This document shows, in pieces, positions 52,757-64,000 of a DNA stretch of 64,000 nucleotides. How positions within the stretch are numbered: position 1 is the first letter of the stretch; each line of letters opens with the position of its first letter. The notes below the pieces were generated by a model. It did no database searches, had not been told where the DNA came from, and saw only the letters and a list, made by a program, of their open reading frames with translations. The position numbers were made by a program, and so were the translations under genes. Origin of the DNA: Panicum virgatum (Eukaryota > Streptophyta > Magnoliopsida > Poales > Poaceae); the NCBI RefSeq assembly GCF_016808335.1, contig NC_053150.1, positions 41,815,607-41,879,606 on the forward strand. Direction: 5' to 3'.

Positions 52757-55700
52757 ATGTCGAGCAAGATGCAGTTTCAAGTATTTTATGGTGAATACAA
52801 TGTTATGTATGGGCCAAATGGAGTAGATCTTTCTGCCTTTAAGTGCACATCTAGCGCCATAGATAAACCTCTAGAAAGGAGTTTTGGTTCCATACGTAAG
52901 TGGCTGCAGCGTGGGTTCCGTGTTGATCCGTTGACACATGTGATCACTATCCAGTCTCTTGTTAATTGGGAGTTAAAAAGTGAATTATGGGAATTGATGA
53001 TGATACACAGCACTGATGACTGGCAGAAGTACATGCAAGCAGCTCTAGAGCATGGGTGGCCTTTGGCCATTCTTGTTCAAATCCGGGAGAAGACACAAAA
53101 TGAAATCCAACATTGTGCAGATCAAGGAACTCCGAGTATTCGAAGAGAGACCAATTATGTTGACCAAAATGAGTCAGAAGAGACAGAGAACCAAAACATG
53201 GGACCACAGGGCCTTGCTGATGAGGGAGAGAGGATACATAGCATTGTGGACGAGATGGAGGCAGAAGACCAAACCGCAATAGAAATGAAAGAATATGAGG
53301 GCTCATCTGATGACGAGCAGTACTCATTGCCAAAAGAGTGGAAGGAGCATGGTTTTGACAGTCATGTCGCAGAAGAGGTACGAAATCAGGAGTGGGAGTA
53401 CAGAGAGAATGAGGTAGTGCAAGGTGCAACATATCCAAACATTGAAGCCGTAAAAGATGCTGTGAGACTATGGACAATATCATTGAAACGAGAATTCAGA
53501 GTCGTAAAGTTTGGCAGTAAAGAATATGAGGTGAAGTGTGTGAATGCTGGATATCCATGGCGAGTACATGCATTCAAGGGAAAATGGAAGTCAAACTGGA
53601 AATGTTCCATTGTGACAGAGCACACTTGTTTGCTGTCAGAAGTTCTTCCCTCGCATCGCAATATATCATGCGACTTTGTTGCAAAGCAAATGTATGGGTT
53701 TATTATGGACAATCTAAATTATGAGCCAAAAATGATTGTTCGACACATTGAGCAGACTTACCAGTACACCATCAGTTATTTGAAGGCATGGCGGGCTAAA
53801 CAAAGAGTGTTCGAGATGCAGTTCGGCACATACGAGGCATCATATGATAACCTACCTCGTATGTTATCCCAGGTTGTTGCTAGAAATCCTAGAAGCTTTT
53901 ATGACACATACCTCGTACCAGCCGTGACTAGGGGACAAAGAATTATGCAACGAGCCTTCTTTTGCATAGGTGCTTGTGTTAGAGCATTTCAGTTTTGTCT
54001 TCCGGTGATCTGCATTGATGGCACATTTCTGACTGGAAGGTATAAAGGTCAGATACTCACCGCAATCGGTGTAGATTGCAACAACCAAATAGTTCCGCTC
54101 GCATTTGTATTTGTTGAGAATGAGAACATAGACAGTTGGTATTGGTTCCTTGAACGAGTGAAGGTTCATGTTGTTGCTGCACGTCCAGATGTGTGCCTTA
54201 TTAGTGATAGGCATGCAGGTCTGCTACAATCAATACTGAAATTGCAACGTGGAACTGCGACAACGCCTCCATTGTGGCCCGATGTCCAAAACAGGTGGTG
54301 CATTAGGCATATGGGTGCAAACTTCTATGACCACTTCAAGAACAAGGATCTTAAGAACCTGTTTAAGAGGTTGTGCACCCAAAATTAACAGAGAAAATTC
54401 AATGCATTATGGTAGATGCTTGATCAGTTGACTGCAGAGCTAGTGAAGGTAAGGGCATCAGGAGCTGGCACGAGTCAGGCTGCAGAGGCTAGGGATTCAA
54501 TTGAGAAGCCATTTTCACACTGGATTCGAGGTGCACCTAAGGAGAAATGGTCTTTCTTTTATGATACCAACGGAATACGGTATGGTATTCAGACAACAAA
54601 CCATGCAGAGTGTTTCAATATGGTTATGCGTTCTTGCCGTGCCTTTTCTCTTGTGGGAACTGTTGAGTTCATCATGTATTGGTGCATGAAGTATTTCAGA
54701 GAGCGTTACACGGCTGCAAGCATAAACATCAGCAACCCCCAAGTGAATGCGAGCATGTGGCTTATTACCGCCGTCCTGGTTTATGACATCGCGGTTGAGG
54801 CATATTGCCCCTGGAGAGTCAGGAGACAGTTTGGGCAGCGCCAGGAGTTTCCGGTGCTCACCGCGTTGGAGCTTGTCAGCCGCCAGGACCACAGGTAATT
54901 ATGAATGAACTTGACTCATACATTCGTGTCGAATCTAACGATTCTTCGTGGTCCACTTTGTAGGTTGTCAAGGAGTGGCTTGCCATGCTCTGATGATTGG
55001 CTCACCAAGATGCAGCCATGGGTGGACCAATGGGAACAGGCAGACGAGCACTTGGTCCATCCAACAGGACCACACACAGACAGCTCCTTTAGGGCTTACC
55101 TCACCTGGTACTTACCCCGGACTCGGGCTCGTCTGGTTTTTGTTGACACTCACCCGCAGCCACACCAGGCGAGGCCTCAGGATGGCTATGCCCGGCACCA
55201 CGTGGAGGCACTAGCTGGCGCGGTGAGTCTCTTGATCATATTTGCATATATATATTCATATTCATAAGATAATTCATGTGTTTGTAACTGTACCTTTACT
55301 GAATGGATGCAGTTTCGTCTTTGCAACATGATGGAGACGGACTGCTCGACTTACCTGACGAGGGTACGTGCCGGATCCCCAATGACCCAGTTTGAGCAGA
55401 CAGAGGCATGGTCGAGGCAGCATGATCAGTTGCGTCAGGTAGTGCACAACTTGGGAAGCCGTGTGCAGTTCGATGACAGCCACGGGTCGTCCCAGGCCTC
55501 GTCGTCGTTCCCGTGTCCGTCGACCGTGCACGGGCCGACGTCGCAGTTCTTCCCAAGTGCAGGTAACGTACATATCTTTTTAAAATTAGATCAAGTGTTC
55601 CTACATATTTACTAATATCACATACAGGATACGATCCAGCTACTGCGTTCGGCCATACTGGAATGTTTAGAGAGACAGCACCAGTTGGCGGACCGTATCC

Positions 55701-56084
55701 AGGGATGGTACCGGGGCCACAGATACCGGTCTACACAGGTTAGTTTATGTTTCGTATTTCGGTTTCTACATGTCATGACGACATATACGAGCGTACGCTA
55801 ACATCCACATTTTTTGCGTAGGATTCTACCCCGATGCGGGCGCCGGACCTTCTTCTTCCTCCTTTCGACCAGATAACGAGACCTTCACCTTAGACGACTT
55901 CGACAGCTTGACTCCAGAAGAGCCTGCCGCGCAAGGTGACCCCGATGTCTTGGGGTATTCACAGCTAGGAGGAGCACCACTTGGGATCTCTCAGCAGCAG
56001 ACACCACAGCCCCTTGCGCGTCCTGAGCGACAGGTGAGGTCTCCGGATGTTCTCACCTACTCCGAGGGCCATGTCCGTGCCTAG
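52757..56084 (+). pseudogene. MULE (MuDR-type) transposase with plant-mobile-domain-like tail
   Basis: Exons 52,757-54,894, 54,964-55,222, 55,313-55,562, 55,628-55,738 and 55,822-56,084 join in frame to 1,006 codons plus stop. An N-terminal globular region (to ~100) and an acidic linker precede the MuDR DNA-binding region (about 215-295). The MULE catalytic domain follows, with Asp421 (ICIDGTFLTG), Asp484 (LISDRHAG) and Glu618 (TTNHAECFN) as the likely DDE triad. From about residue 665 the sequence VEAYCPWRVRRQFGQRQEFP and a later FRAYLTWYLPRTRAR resemble the plant mobile domain. Pro/Ser/Gln-rich C-terminus. TAA at 54,386 and TAG at 54,413, ten codons apart, interrupt the frame between the second Asp and the Glu; the frame is otherwise preserved. 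The gene would have mobilised elements with matching ends. Confidence 0.85.
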
Positions 56085-56729
56085 CAGAGGGCTAAGAGGG
56101 TCCAACGCCCTAGGGGTGGTTAGATATATCTGATGTTTGTATCTCTGATGTTTACTTGTAATGAGATAGCTGTGGACCGCTTATTTGTATCCGATGTTTA
56201 TGATTGTGCTAGTTTACTTGTCATTTGTTTCTATAAATACTATTGATGTGAACTTGTTATGTTTGTGGGTTCCATAATGCTCGTGAAATAAGAGAAGTTT
56301 TTGCGATTTTTTTCCGTGATTTAATGAAGGACAAGTTAGGTGCGGTAGGAGTTAGCGGCCGAGATCCTGCCGACGATGATGACGACTACACGCTCGAATA
56401 GCTCAAAATAGGAACCATAGTGTATCTAGCTGCGAGTACGAGATCACAGGTTGCCACTGCTCAGCACGGCGATCACGGGTTTCCCAAATATCGCATTCTT
56501 TGCCCAGACATACGTGACCCAATAGCAGTGCCCTTCCACCATTTCAAAAAGATGTGACAACACGGCAACCACTCCAGTTTTTTTCATGAATTTTTAGGCT
56601 CAAATGACAAAGGGAATGACGGCAAGGGCTGGCTTTTTTCCTGAATTTTTAAGCTCAAATGACAAAGGGAATGGCGGCATACGGCGACTTAGGGGGAGGG
56701 GACCCTGTCCCCCCCAACGGGCGACAGGC
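56085..56729. other. 3' flank of the transposase gene inside the MULE
   Basis: No further gene. A short phrase at 56,585-56,660 is repeated in tandem (CTCAAATGACAAAGGGAATG twice). The right inverted repeat follows. Confidence 0.5.
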
Positions 56730-56921
56730 CCCTGTCGCCCCAGGGGTGGGCGACAGGCCCCTTTTTTTTTCCAGGAACCTCGTTGCAAATTTGAAAAAAA
56801 AAATTACACTAAAGGTCTGTCGCCCTATGGGAGGGCGACCGGGGGTATTTTTAAAATAATTCAAAACAAACATATATTTTTGAAATTTTTATTTTTTTAA
56901 ATATAAAAAAGAAAAAAGCGC
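56730..56921 (-). repeat. Right terminal inverted repeat of the MULE
   Basis: Inverse of the left repeat, ending GAAAAAAGCGC at 56,921 and bordered by CCTGAGGGG. Confidence 0.85.
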
Positions 56922-57348
56922 CCTGAGGGGCGAGCGGGCTGGGCCATGCGCTGTCCGGTTAGCAGGCCTTTAGGTGGGTCGAGTAGGGGGGTGTTTGGCC
57001 CGAGGTGAGGTTAGATTTTGTTTTTGATTTGAATGACCTAATCAAAACTAGAACCACACAAGTTCAAATAAAAATTATCCAAATAGCTTTAAACAGGGTA
57101 GAGGTATAAATCTAAATAAAATCGAAATAATTTACACTATCATTTTGGTCCTTATGTGAAAATTTTGATTTTATTTTCTAGGAATTTGATAGAGATAGAG
57201 TTTGCCTTAGAGTTGTTCTAGCTATTTTCATTCCCATAAAAAAAGTTTTTGAAATTTCACATTTGTGCACAATAAACACCCTATGAAAAACACAGGATGT
57301 TACAGCAAGCCAGCACCAAGCCGCAGTGTAGCATCAAACGAGGGAATA

Positions 57349-57595
57349 CTCCGTCTAATTTTATTTACATGTCGTATTATTATATTTGTTCTCAGTTAAA
57401 TTTGTCCAACAAATTTATTGGGAAATATAATAATATCTACAATTCCAAATTTATTTTATTGAATCCATCATGATATATTTTTGATAATGTATAGATAGCA
57501 TAAATGTTGCCATATTTTTCTATAAATTTAGTCAAAATTGAACAAATCTGACTTAGGACAAACCTAATACAACATGTAAAAAAACCAATGGGAGT
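57349..57595. mobile_element. Stowaway-like MITE, diverged
   Basis: Ends CTCCGTCTAATTTTATT and, inverted, CTCCCATTGGTTTTTTTAC, with TA on both sides. Interior words TTTGGAATTGTAGA and ATTTATAGAAAAATATGGC (either strand) are family-typical. Confidence 0.55.
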
Positions 57596-58131
57596 ATCAA
57601 CTAAGCAAAATTTAATTTTCTTATTTCTCTTGCTTAATTTGTTTAGTTAGTGTTTGTGTCACTCCTCTATACTGTAGAGTTCTAGAAATCGAAGAAAAAT
57701 CAACTGATGAACTTTAAGAGGCCAAAACACGGAAAGTATGCTCCGCATTAATCGATCAAGCATTTTGTTTTGGCATGAAAAGGGAAATACCCAACCTCAA
57801 AATTCTAACTCCTCCAGTGTCCACTAGTTTGAGTGAAAAACCTTATACATGCACCACCTGAAAAGAAGACCTTCAACATCTATCACCACCAGTGCGCCAC
57901 CACCAAGAGGCGCGGGGTGATCCTTTTCCATGCCTATGCGTCAGCAAAACCCACGTGAACGCCACACTAATTTCGATTGGCATAACCTTTTTTTTTTGTA
58001 ACATTCCTTGTCCTTGTCACACAGTGTTTAACGTCCTATCTTTGCACGAATCGTAACCAACTTGCGCACCTGTAGTGCAACTTGAAGTACGCCGGAGATG
58101 TACACAAAAGTAAAGGTGGCCGGTAGATAAA
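57596..58131. other. Spacer, no gene seen
   Basis: No supported coding frame or repeat boundary. Confidence 0.45.
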
Positions 58132-58406
58132 GGGTGTGTTTAGATACCACAAAAACTCCAAATTTTTCATTACATCTCCATCACATCGAAACATTAAATA
58201 TAGCAAATAATCTATGTATGGAGTACTAAATGTAGGTAAATAAAAAACTAATTGCATAGTTTTGATGTACGTTGCGAGACGAATCTTTTGAGCCTAGTTA
58301 GGTCATGGTAGGACAATATTTACCCAAATAAACAAAATATGCTACAATGTGCTACAGTGTCTGATGTGATTTTTTTTCCACCTTTAGCAGGTATCTAAAC
58401 ACAGCC
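58132..58406. mobile_element. Tourist-like MITE, 275 bp
   Basis: Ends GGGTGTGTTTAGATACC and, inverted, GGCTGTGTTTAGATACC, with AAA on both sides. Interior GCGAGACGAATCTTTTGAGC. Confidence 0.75.
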
Positions 58407-58439
58407 AAATTTTAGTACTTCTCTTACATTGTGGATGTA

Positions 58440-59599
58440 GCTAGTCACGTCGATGCATGCCAACACAATACGTTCTCGACTGTACTACTGTTTCATCTTA
58501 CTGAGGTTTGACTTGGGAGGCCACAGGCCAGAGATTCAGTTTTCAGTCACCAGGGCAGGCGTCACCGTCGCGACCTGTACAGGCGAGCCGCACAGTGCAG
58601 CCACTTCGATCAATCCACATCCACTTTGGGCTCAGTCGGCTGGGGAGCCAGTCGGCCAGACCTTTCCCGAAGTGGCTCCCCCAGTCCAAGTGGCGCCCCC
58701 CAACTTGCCGAGGAGGAATCGTTCCTCGTTGTTCTTCCTCCTCTCCTTTCCTCTCTCCCGTCACCTGCTGGGGGCGGGCGTCGCTGTCGAGCGCGGCGGA
58801 TCTGCGCACTTGACCAGGATCGATCCACCTAGAGGACAACTCGAAGAAATAATAATCCCAAGTTGCCGGTCGCCTTTTCGGTTTGGTTCCCACGTCGCCG
58901 TCGCCGTCGCCGCCGCCGCCGCCGCCGGTCACCGGCCCGGGTTAGGATAGGACGGTCTCGGCTGAACTGCAAGTTGTTGTAACACGAGATGCCGGCGGGC
59001 GCGCGCGAGCGCTGTGGAATCGACCATGGTTCTTGGCTTCCTGCCCTGCCGCGGGCCGGCCGATCAGGTTTGCGTGGACCACCGGGTTGAGGAGGGTCCG
59101 GCGCGAGAGGCTTCGGGCGAAGCGCCGCGCTTTCCTCCCTGGGCGGCGAACTGGTCGGCGGCGGCCGCTTGCCTTTGCGCGGTCCGCATCAGGAATCCAG
59201 CCACCGCTCACGCACGCACGCACGCACGCACGCACGCGCAAAGGGCGTCGACGACCGGTCAGGAGATGCAGGGAGCCGCAGCGCGCCGCGGCAACTTGCG
59301 CCACTCGCGCGCGGCTTTTCGCACAGATGCTTGCTGGCAATCCTGCTGCGCTCTAGTAGCCAACAGCCTATGCACTCTGCAGGGCCACGGCCACCTGAGG
59401 AGAGAGCCGGCTTCCGCACGTGCGCGCCCAGCCATGGCGCCGCCCGCCGGTACGGGCGTCGCACGCGACGGGCGCGCGCGGGGCTCAGGAGCGAAGCCGC
59501 CGCCGGCTCGGAACGGCGGGAGCTTGCGCAGCAACCGAAAAGCTAGCCGTGGATTGCCAGAACGTCGTTCGGATCAACTTTAGTCTCCGTCACGTCAAC
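58440..59599. other. GC-rich spacer, no recognised gene
   Basis: Several open frames on both strands are caused by high GC. None shows a recognisable domain or consistent start. An ACGC microsatellite lies at 59,210-59,238 and a GCC run at 58,900-58,927. Confidence 0.45.
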
Positions 59600-59820
59600 T
59601 GATAATCTTGCTATTCAGATGTGTTAAATAAAATCTATATAATTTTTTATATAGTGAATCCATAATTTGTTATAGTAATATAGCAGTAATCATCCGCTAA
59701 TTATAAAATAACATATCTAATTAGATTAATCTCAAAAATTAGCTTAGAGTTTTGCAATTAATTTTGTAACTAGATTTTATTTAATACTTCTAAAGATAAA
59801 AAAACTGATGCATTGAGACT
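59600..59820. mobile_element. Tourist-like MITE remnant
   Basis: Carries diverged family words (GCAGTAATCATCCGCTAATT, TCTAATTAGATTAATCTC) but no clear ends. Confidence 0.4.
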
Positions 59821-59827
59821 CAAAGTG

Positions 59828-60054
59828 TGTTTAGTTGGTGAAAAAGTTTGTGTTTTGATACTGTAGCACATTTCGTTGTTACTTAACAAATAATATCCAA
59901 TTATAGACTAATTAGACTTAAAAAATTTAGTTCGTGCTAATCAGTTAGACTATGTAATTAGTTATTTTTTCAACTCTATTTAATGCTCCATGCATGTGTC
60001 TGAAGATTCGATGTGATGGATACTGGGCAAAAAATTTTGGGAACTGAACGGGGC
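59828..60054. mobile_element. Tourist-like MITE
   Basis: Ends GTGTGTTTAGTTGGTG and, inverted, GGCCCCGTTCAGTTCCC. Interior TTTAGTTCGTGCTAATC and GATTCGATGTGATGGA. Confidence 0.62.
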
Positions 60055-60483
60055 CTAAAGTTTAGTCACTAATCAAACAAGCAACTGGTATGAAGTCTGA
60101 CAGCAGGGATTCTGCTAAAGAAGAAAACTTAGCGCATTCAAATAGCATGAAGCAAGCACTTGGGGGAAATTCCCAACGGCGTCTTGTTAATTCGACAAGG
60201 CATGGTGCGCGCGTACAGAGACGGGTGTGGGTGTGGGTGTGTGCGTGGCCATCTAATTCTAATAACGGCACCAATCTGTAGCAACAAAGTTGAGAGCACG
60301 CCAAGCATCAGAATGTGCAGGAGGCCGCCGCTGGGGGTTATTGGGTCACACAGACAGAAACAGAACTGGCAGCCTCCTCCGGTACTCGCAGGTCGCTGTC
60401 ACTGCTGGCTCATTACATAGTAGATCATCCCAAATCGCAGCGTGCGTCTTCTTCAATCACGCGCGGGCCGGCACTCGCCGGCC

Positions 60484-61807
60484 CTACTTCCGCGCGGTCC
60501 TCCTCTTGGCCGCCGACTTCCCGGCGGCGTCGTCCTGCAGCCAGAACATACACAGATGCACGGTTAAACTCATCTGGCCGCACGTCGCCGCGGTCGGATC
60601 GAACTGTTGACGTTGACGGAGGAGATCAGTGCAGCGAAGCAGCCGCGTGCCGACGTCGAGCCTCGTGGACCCTGATCGATCGACTAGCTGCTCGTGCGTG
60701 CCACAAAGCGAGAGCGCCGCCGCCCCGACAGGGGGGCCATCTGCTGGAGAGCGACAACGACGGACGGACGGACGGACACGGCGGGCAGGCACTGGCCGGC
60801 CTTGTCGGCTCCGGGCGAAAAAGGAGGAAGGGAATGGTGGGTGAAGGATCGATCGAGCGGGCGGCGGCACGCACCGGCGGGCAGAAGGACGACGGCGACG
60901 GCCGCAGGAACAGCTCCTCGAACTGCCGCTGCAGGTCCTCCAGGCTCTCCCCCTTGCCCTGCTCCTGCAAGGACGCATGCACGTCAAATCCACCCTGTAT
61001 GAAAAGCAGCAGCCTTTTTTTCCGAACAATGGCGAGCGAGTTCTTACGGCAGGGCCTGCCTGGCTCATGGCGTCGAGAATGTCTCCGAGGATCTCCCCGG
61101 CGCCCTGCGAGAGAGACGGGAAAAGGTCAGCCGGGCCGGGCCCGCCGCGGAAAAAAAATCTCTCTTTGCAGCCGGAACTGGCAGGTGCAGAGTTTGTGCG
61201 GCGGCGCGTACGTCATCGTCGCCGTCGCTGTCGTAGGCCCCGACGTCATACAGGATCCGCTTGTTGGGGTCCGACAGAACTGCTCAGTTTCCAGTTTAAA
61301 AAAAAAGTCACTTTTTCTGTCGTTATTACTATTTTGATTCATCTCCGTGAATTGAAAAGTTGTTACCACAAGATAAGCCATGGAGATGGAGGGATTAAAT
61401 AAATAAATATCCCAATGCGCAAGCACCGGTCGTCGAGGTTTTACCGGCGTAGGCTCCCTGGATCTTCTGGAACCTCGCCTTGGCCGCGTCGGCGCCGCCG
61501 CCGCCGGAGCTCCCCGCGCCGGCGCACTTGTCGGGGTGCCATCTCTGCCCAAAAACCGCGGCACGGGTGTGAGCAAGCAACGGGCCGAGCAGAGCTGAGC
61601 CGAGCCGAGCCGGCCGGCGAAACAGAGCAAGCCGAGCACGCAGGGGGCGAGGAGGGAGCAGAGGAAGCAGAGCGACGGGTCGAGCACGGCACGGACCATG
61701 GCGAGCTTGCGGTAGGCGCTGCGCAGCTCGGCTTCGGAGCAGTCGCTGGCCACGCCCAGCACCGCGTACAGGCTCACCCTCCCGCCGCTGCCGCCGCCGC
61801 CGGCCAT
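60484..61807 (-). CDS. DnaJ (J-domain) protein, six exons, intact
   Basis: Exons on the minus strand: 61,697-61,807, 61,445-61,544, 61,212-61,279, 61,048-61,104, 60,875-60,964 and 60,484-60,534, all with GT/AG borders, giving 158 residues. The J domain runs from about residue 11 (SLYAVLGVASDCSEAELRSA) through the HPD motif (RWHPDK, residues 38-43) to SDPNKRILYDVGAYDSDGDD. A Gly/Ala/Leu-rich helix follows, then a coiled stretch (ESLEDLQRQFEELF) and a basic C-terminus (AAKRRTARK) that could be a nuclear signal. J proteins stimulate Hsp70 ATPase through HPD. There is no zinc-finger or C-terminal substrate domain, so it is a type III (C-class) J protein. The start is the first ATG of the only frame that enters the J domain. 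No defect seen. Confidence 0.9.
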
Positions 61808-61937
61808 CGCGTCCGCAGACCAAATCCACCAGCAGCCGCCTCGTCGGATGCGCGGGGCGTGCTCGACTCGCCGCGAGCTCGAGCTGTGTGTGCGTGCGCG
61901 TGGCTGCCGAGTGTGCTCTGCCGCGGCGCGCGCGCGC

Positions 61938-61946
61938 GCTACTTAT
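61938..61946 (-). promoter_or_regulatory. TATA box of the DnaJ gene
   Basis: The minus strand reads CTATAAGTA about 130 bp before the ATG, in an otherwise GC-rich promoter with alternating CG runs (61,924-61,938). Confidence 0.6.
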
Positions 61947-62644
61947 AGCCGCGGCGCCGGCGAGCGCACCCCCGGCCGTGCGCTGCACCTGCACCAGGAA
62001 TCGGGGAGCCAGCCAGCCAGCAAGCAGGCGCAAGGGGGCCACCTTGCCGCTGGCACTTGCGGTATTTTTTTATGCCGCGCCGCCGCCGCGCGAGCGAGCG
62101 AGCCCCCCGCGACGGCGTCGGCCAGCACCGGCAGCGCGTGGCGTGGCCGTCGCGTCCACGTCCGCCAAAAAGGCCCCCCGGTCGCCAGCTACCTGCTGCT
62201 GGCTCACTCGCTGAGCCACTGGTGACTGGCTGGACGGAGTGGCCGACCCTGCCGTGGTACGTTTGGCCTGCCCCCAGGGCGGGCTCTGGTGGTAGATCCG
62301 TAGATGGTAGTAGGGGTAGGTGCGGCGTGGGGGTGAAGGGTGCAGCGCACAGTCCTCGTCTTCCTCCCCGGGAGGCGGGAGGTGCGTGCCGGCAAGTTCG
62401 ATGGATCTCCAGCTCTTCGAGGCTGATCAGGGCTGGGGCGTTGCTGCTGCCCGTGCGCCGTGGCAGCGCGCAGCCCATGCGCTTATCGCCAGTGTTTTGT
62501 TTGGAGCCACGCGATGAGAGCGTGCTCCCTAACCGACTACTGTACCTGCGACCGACTCCGACTGGGGTGTATTTTTTTTAATTTTTTGGTGATAATGCTA
62601 ACTCCGTCGTGCGTGTGCCCTTTCATCCAGTTCCTGCTCACAAC
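61947..62644. other. Upstream region of the DnaJ gene, no other gene
   Basis: GC-rich to about 62,540, then AT-rich. Short frames on both strands have no recognised domain. Confidence 0.45.
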
Positions 62645-63530
62645 TCCTCCCTTTGTCCTAAAAATACAACTCTCACTTCCGGAGGACTCAAATAATTCCA
62701 AATTTGATCAAATTTATATAAATATTTACTAATGTTTACGTGTCCAAATAGATTTCTTACAAAAATATGTCACGTGATTAATTTAAGGGAAAAACCCGTT
62801 TACACTCTTGTACTATCGCAAAAGTTCGATTTTCAACTTTTAACTTCAAAACCAGATAACAATGACCATCCAACTGTTGAAACCGATCAAATTTGGTTCT
62901 TTATGTGGTTTTGAAGATAGTTTTCTATTTTGTGAGAATTAAAAATATTCAAAATAAACTAAAAAAATTCATAACTAATTCATTTTAAATAAAAAAAGTA
63001 CAAAATGGGTATAAATTTTTTCCTAAAAATACAACCTATCTATTGATATGATACTTTTCAGTTATTCAAATCCAATTTTTTATTTTCATAATATTTAATT
63101 GCTTATAATTATTTCTATTGTTTTTAAATATATAAGATTCAATAGAGCAATAATAAATAGGTTACATTTTTAGAAAAAATTATTACTAGTTTCATATTTT
63201 TCTGATTCAATATTAGTTTTGATTTATTTAAAGCTAATTAGAATTTTTTTTATTTTTTTAAAAATATACAAAACCACCTTGGAAACCACCCAAGGGCTAA
63301 ATTGGTCCGGTTTCAACAGTTGGATGACATATGTTATCCGATTTTGTAGTTAAAGGTTGAAAATCGGACTTCTACGATAGTTAAGGGTGTAATTTGGATT
63401 TCTCACTTAATTTAATGATACTTATGTTGTAACATAAATATTAATGCTATTTTGTATAAATATAGTTAAATTTGAAGTTATTTAACTTCTTGAAGAATGA
63501 GAGTTGCATTCTTTTTAGAACGGAGGGAGA
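62645..63530. mobile_element. Stowaway-like MITE split by a MULE-type MITE
   Basis: Ends CTCCTCCCTTTGTCCTAAAA and, inverted, CTCCCTCCGTTCTAAAAAG, both followed by a tract complementary to GAGAGTTG. The nested element at 62,787-63,406 separates the halves. TA duplications are not exact. Confidence 0.6.
62787..63406. mobile_element. MULE-type MITE, 620 bp, nested
   Basis: A perfect 9-bp duplication TTAATTTAA lies at 62,778-62,786 and 63,407-63,415. Inverted ends share TTTACACTCTT/AAGGGTGTAA and CGATTTTCAAC-type phrases over about 60 bp. AT-rich interior, no coding. Confidence 0.8.
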
Positions 63531-64000
63531 GTATGAGAAAACAGTTCAACGGCGGGGTCAAAACATACGGTAGCGCCTAGGCAGGCATATATGGCCTAAG
63601 ATCATATATTCCTTCGTCACCTCAACCTGCCATGTCCTCCAGTAATGCTAAGCGCAAGTTGCCGACCTGATCCAACCGACCAAATTAGTAATTCGTCGAA
63701 TGCAAACTTTCGCATTCAGGACGAATTTTGCATCTAGTTCGTTCATCCTATCGAGTTGCCATTGTTTATTTCGTTGGGATCCTCATATTCTTCTCGACAA
63801 AAAAATGGCTTAGGATGAACTTGTTCAGCTAATATTTATTCAGTGCAGGTGACGAGCTTGCTGATGTCGAGTGCAGTGCTATGTGCTCGGGGTCACGACG
63901 CCCACGGAATGCCTCGCATGATCCGAGAGGTGGCGGGCGTCAAGCTACTGCCGTCAAGCTGCAGCTGTGTCTGCCGTGTGCCGTGTCAAGAAGCAGGGCG
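63531..64000. other. Right edge, no gene seen
   Basis: No supported coding frame in the last 470 bp. Confidence 0.45.

Larger units (their letters stand above)
51882..56921 (+). mobile_element. Complete MULE, 5.0 kb, with long terminal inverted repeats
   Basis: A perfect 9-bp duplication CCTGAGGGG lies at 51,873-51,881 and 56,922-56,930. Terminal inverted repeats of about 190 bp (51,882-52,071 and 56,730-56,921) start GCGCTTTTTTC. Their inner parts carry repeated CTGTCGCCC/GGGCGACAG words. One multi-exon transposase gene on the plus strand fills the interior. The intact ends and duplication suggest fairly recent insertion, but two nonsense codons interrupt the gene. Confidence 0.88.

Noticed and set aside
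58453..59583. Open frames in the GC-rich 58.4-59.6 kb block
   Set aside because: No recognisable domain, no codon consistency between overlapping frames, and a microsatellite inside them.
61127..61807. Single-exon reading of the DnaJ gene (226 codons)
   Set aside because: Reading through the first intron loses the HPD motif. Splicing at GT/AG borders restores a full J domain and joins six exons in frame.
1..64000. CRISPR arrays, bacterial operons or rRNA genes
   Set aside because: No regularly spaced repeats of that kind and no rRNA sequence; introns, plant transposons and plant genes show nuclear plant DNA.

Overview
This window comes from the nuclear genome of a grass, most likely a panicoid. 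The evidence is GC-rich coding starts beside AT-rich intergenic DNA, dense nested transposons of grass type (CACTA, Sirevirus, Tourist-like, Stowaway, MULE, Helitron) and two intact plant genes. Most of the 64 kb is transposon-derived. All assignments rest on reading the sequence; no database search was run.

Layout. 1-12,280 is the right part of a CACTA (En/Spm) element: the end of its TNP2-type transposase, a hairpin-rich spacer, a ~30-bp tandem repeat, and a second gene (plant transposase_24-like domain followed by a Ulp1/C48-like protease domain). That gene is broken by four in-frame TAG codons and by a Ty3/gypsy insertion (4,339-9,694) with a 5-bp target duplication. 12,281-45,800 is a degraded tandem SAUR cluster: three copies of an upstream block (about 12.5-14.1, 19.75-21.4 and 29.1-30.8 kb), an internally deleted SAUR pseudogene (18,682), a 3' SAUR remnant (25,304) and one intact SAUR gene (44,476-44,865). 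Inserted into it are a PIF-in-PIF nest, Helitrons, hAT elements, a SINE, many MITEs, a MED28 pseudogene and a gag-only Sirevirus copia element (30,900-40,375) that itself carries a 3.4-kb solo gypsy LTR.

45,800-57,600 holds MITEs, a hAT element rich in ACCCGAA motifs, a Pack-MULE-like foldback element, and a 5.0-kb MULE with long terminal inverted repeats, a perfect 9-bp target duplication and a five-exon transposase whose tail resembles a plant mobile domain; two nonsense codons interrupt it. 57,600-64,000 contains further MITEs and one intact six-exon DnaJ-domain gene on the minus strand (60,484-61,807).

Only the SAUR gene and the DnaJ gene look like functional host genes. The least expected observation is that the two unrelated-looking gypsy LTRs (5,226-9,694 and 33,651-37,033) each carry an exon-like acidic reading frame of exactly 140 nt, in the same splice phase, downstream of a GC-rich segment and an AT-rich spacer. 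This suggests a conserved spliced mini-gene inside these LTRs.
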